Assembly: GCA_020226215.1 (NCBI GenBank)
Contig: CM035233.1
Location: 27,531,150-27,595,149 of the forward strand
DNA from: Sindora glabra
Lineage: Eukaryota; Streptophyta; Magnoliopsida; Fabales; Fabaceae
Direction: 5' to 3'
Length of the DNA stretch: 64,000 nt
The notes beneath the pieces were generated by a model. The model was not told the origin of the DNA. It did not search any database and saw nothing but the letters and a program-made list of their open reading frames with translations. Of this stretch, positions 61,063 to 64,000 are shown one piece after another; position 1 is the stretch's first letter, and the number at the start of each line of letters is the position of its first letter. Position numbers and translations under genes: made by a program.

Positions 61063-64000
61063 GTGTAAATTATAAAACATATACATTCAACTCGTATGAT
61101 CCTAAAAAATAAAATATGACAAAAATATATTTTTAATTATAAAAAATGTGTGAACGAAATTAGGTTAATTTTTGAAATTGGTGATGAATGTATCCTTTGA
61201 AAGATGGAGACTATTTGGGTATTCATGCGTATTTGACGGATTGAGCTAATAACTTTGACAGCGGCACTTATTTTACTAGACTTGGTGTGTCTGTTGACGA
61301 AGGCGTAGCTGGCTGATTCAGCCGCATATGGGGTTTTGCCATTTACACCCTAGCGTGTCTTTTCTTAAAGGAGTTGGAAAAAATTGTATTCATTCGTAAT
61401 TTTCATATGTTTCATATAAAAAAATTTATAATTTTATAATTGTCTTATCAAAAGTAGTAACTTTGAAGAGATAAATGAAATTTTTAAAAAATAATTTAAA
61501 TTTTAATAATAGAATTATAACTCTTTATTTACTTATCATTATATTTAAAATTTATACACAACAAAAAATTTGTGCAAGATTTGCAAAACTTCATATGAAA
61601 AGCATAATTATTAAAATTGAATAGGACATTAATCTGGGCAAAGAATTAGTTCGTCAGATCCTTACTTCAATTAGTGAATTATTAATTTAATCACTTATAA
61701 TATAAACATATAAATAATAAATTTATATAAAATTAATAAAGAAACACACAGTTAATAAGTAAAATAAGAATACATTATAATCCAGCAAAACATAATAATA
61801 GAAAAGAAATGACTCAATATCACATAAAATCTCATAATAAAAAAAATTAGAAATTTTTTTTAAAGGTTGGTGGGTTAGTATAATATAGTAATTTAGCCAC
61901 ATTAACTAAAAATCCACATTTAATGCCTCCTGCTAGGAAGTCAACAGATTAAGAACAATGGAATACAATTAGGTAATGTTAATTAGTGAGTTGTTAGTAG
62001 AAATACACATTAATTTTGATGGATGAAAAATCCATTAGAAGTAAATTTGAGAAATTAGAAATATTTTAGAAGTATTCAAGATTAAGGTTAATAGTATTTT
62101 GAAGTACCCTAAACATCCTATGAAACCCAAATAACCAAAATTGTGGAAACTTAGCAAAGAATAGTCACACCTTGAAGCTAAGATTGGAATATTTGATTTT
62201 GAGGAAAAAAAATGTCAAAAATTGACTAGTAACTATGCCAAATAATTTTTATGAATGACAATTTGAAAAAAGCCTAAATTTATGATTTTTCTTGAAATAT
62301 ATAATGTTTTCATTAGTTTTTTATTAAAAGGAAAATATAATTTGATTTAATTAGTGAAGAAACATGTGTAACATTCACTAATGTTTCTTGACTAAGCTTA
62401 TTTCTTAACTATCACTATGTATTCAAGTAAGTGGAGATTTCATAAAAAATAAATAAAAGAGAGGATTTCAATATAAAAAAAATATGAATTCTAAAAGTTA
62501 ATTATTAAGGAAATAAATTAATTATTGGAAAAAAAGAGAAAGTTACAGATTTTAAATTCTTTATTGAAAAAGGTGTTCATTTTGGAGTTGATTTAATTTC
62601 TTAGTTTTTTTCTAGAATAATTTATTAGAAAACAAGAGGTAATTTTGTTGATAATTAAGATAAGTATGTTAGTATTTGGATTATGATTTTTTTAATCACT
62701 AATTGAATAGATGAATTTTTTTTAGTATTTTCTTAGTAACAACCTTGATAGAAAATTCGAATTGATGATGTGGATTAAAAAAAGTAATATTTTATTAAGT
62801 TTTAGAAACTCATGTCTAAAAGTCAGGTCATCCATAAGAAGAGAAGAAGCTTAGCATACGGTGCATTAAATGAGAGAATATATTCTTATATAAAAGAGAA
62901 AATAAATTTTGTGGAGATACATCAAAATATAGTTCATAGATTTTGCATGAAGCCTTGATCAAGTAGATATTACTTTCAACTCTAGTATAAGCATTATATA
63001 ATGTTTTCAAGCAAAGTTACAAGCAACATTTTGTTTTAGAAGAAGACCTAGCTCATAGCTACTATAGAGTATCCTAGAGCAAGTATTTGATTTTTATGAC
63101 AAAATCAAGTTTATGATGTTTTAAAACCAATTAGAAATATTATGTGATGTTTACATAAAAATTTTTGAAGAAAAAATGATTTTTGGAATCATCAATAAAA
63201 CTATTAAGATTTTTGAGAAAAATGGTATTCTACTTGTTACACCGTGTTCAAAATCCCTTGAAAATCTTGTAAACTTTCATATCAAGGTTTAAAAGTAAAA
63301 CCAAGTTGTACAAATAAGCATATAGCTCAAAAGTTAGTTAGGAAATAATACCCAAGGTTTTGGTTTTCAAAATTTAAGTTATCTCCTACAAAGTATTTTC
63401 GAAGTTTATTATTTGGGAAAAATTGTTGCACTTGTTTTCAAACTCTTAGAAGAATTTTATATCAAGATTCTTAGAAGTAAAGACACTGCAAAATTGAGCA
63501 CGAAGCTTAGTTTTATGCTATGTGGGCAGCACTAAAATGTTGTTTCTAGAACAAAACTTATCTCCTATAAAAGTGATCTATAGGTTAATTGTATAAAATA
63601 TTTTTTAGTAAGAAAATGAATGAAATATGACATTTAATGTCATTATTTGAAGGCTAGAAACTTTTAAAGAATATTACAAAGTTTGATTCAAAAGATGGCA
63701 TTTCAAAGAAAAGCTTTGTTTCTTATAAGGAAAAGCAAATTTATTGTTATAGAAAGCACACAGAGGCTCTTGAGTACTCTATGTATCCTTAGAGAAAATC
63801 TTTGATTTTTATGGAAAAACTTAGTATATGATATTTTATAACAAGTAATTACATAATAGTTACAATCAGAATTTTAAAGCAAATTACTCTACTTTGATAA
63901 AAGCTCTTAGGTTCTATGTGTGGTAATAGGGATAAATTTAGCTTTTCTTACAAAAACTTAATACATTATATTCTAAAATCATTTTGATATGCTAATATAT
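61063..64000. other. Unassigned DNA to the window end
   Basis: A GC-richer patch at 61230-61370 (GACAGCGGCACTT, GTAGCTGGCTGATTCAGCCG, CACCCTAGCGTG) interrupts AT-rich DNA but codes for nothing I recognise. From 63010 to 63850 there is a faint ~180-bp periodicity: ATATCAAG..TT..AAAGTAAA and AACTTATCTCCTA(C/T)AA blocks recur around 63270/63460 and 63380/63550. This suggests a decayed tandem repeat or LTR. The 62828-63010 minus frame shows no motif. Confidence 0.4.

Noticed and set aside
1..64000. CRISPR arrays, bacterial-type operons, rRNA or tRNA genes, organellar inserts, endogenous viral genes
   Set aside because: None were recognised on either strand. The spaced repeats present are transposon-derived tandem or inverted repeats, and the only retroelement proteins seen are gag-type relics of LTR retrotransposons.

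Overview
The window looks like nuclear DNA of a flowering plant, most likely a eudicot. It is very AT-rich and gene-poor, and it is filled with plant transposable elements: Ty3/Gypsy and Ty1/Copia LTRs, hAT-, Harbinger- and CACTA-type ends, and a FAR1/MULE-type transposase relic. It also holds a plant-only HD-ZIP class II relic and one intact plant-type gene. I see no rRNA, tRNA, CRISPR, operon or organellar structure. The species cannot be named from this sequence alone.

Layout. 0.8-1.3 kb: hAT-like MITE. 3.4-6.2 kb: long Gypsy (Tekay/Del-like) solo LTR with a perfect 5-bp target-site duplication (TSD). 8.1-10.9 kb: 5' LTR and decayed gag of a Tat/Athila-like Gypsy element. 10.9-12.6 kb: old Copia LTR. 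16.9-18.8 kb: FAR1-like/MULE transposase pseudogene. 22.3-26.1 kb: unidentified decayed multi-exon coding relic on the minus strand, split by a younger Copia solo LTR (23.5-25.2 kb, perfect TSD) of the same family as the 10.9-kb copy. 28.9-30.2 kb: degenerate AT-rich tandem array. 30.8-38.2 kb: diverged tandem array of units up to about 2.5 kb, of unknown identity. 39.6-40.2 kb: HD-ZIP II (HAT22/HAT9-like) pseudogene with an in-frame loss of most of the homeobox. 41.8-42.6 kb: MITE-like element. 47.7-55.7 kb: a region bracketed by CACTA-like ends. It contains three head-to-tail foldback units, a nested Gypsy solo LTR with a perfect TSD, a long imperfect palindrome and a small tandem array.

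The only convincing intact gene is at 57.24-57.95 kb on the minus strand. It encodes a 237-residue plant protein of unknown biochemical function with a good start context and a TATA box. It is followed upstream by a 2.3-kb Harbinger-like element (58.8-61.1 kb) and by unassigned DNA to the end.

Most of the sequence is therefore a record of insertion, LTR-LTR recombination and decay. Many differences from the expected motifs are C-to-T or G-to-A, which fits methylated repeats. I found no convincing new biochemical system. The items most worth a second look are the foldback array, the long palindrome, the unidentified 2.5-kb tandem array and the two unidentified or partly deleted gene relics. 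All family names rest on motif recognition by eye; no search was run.
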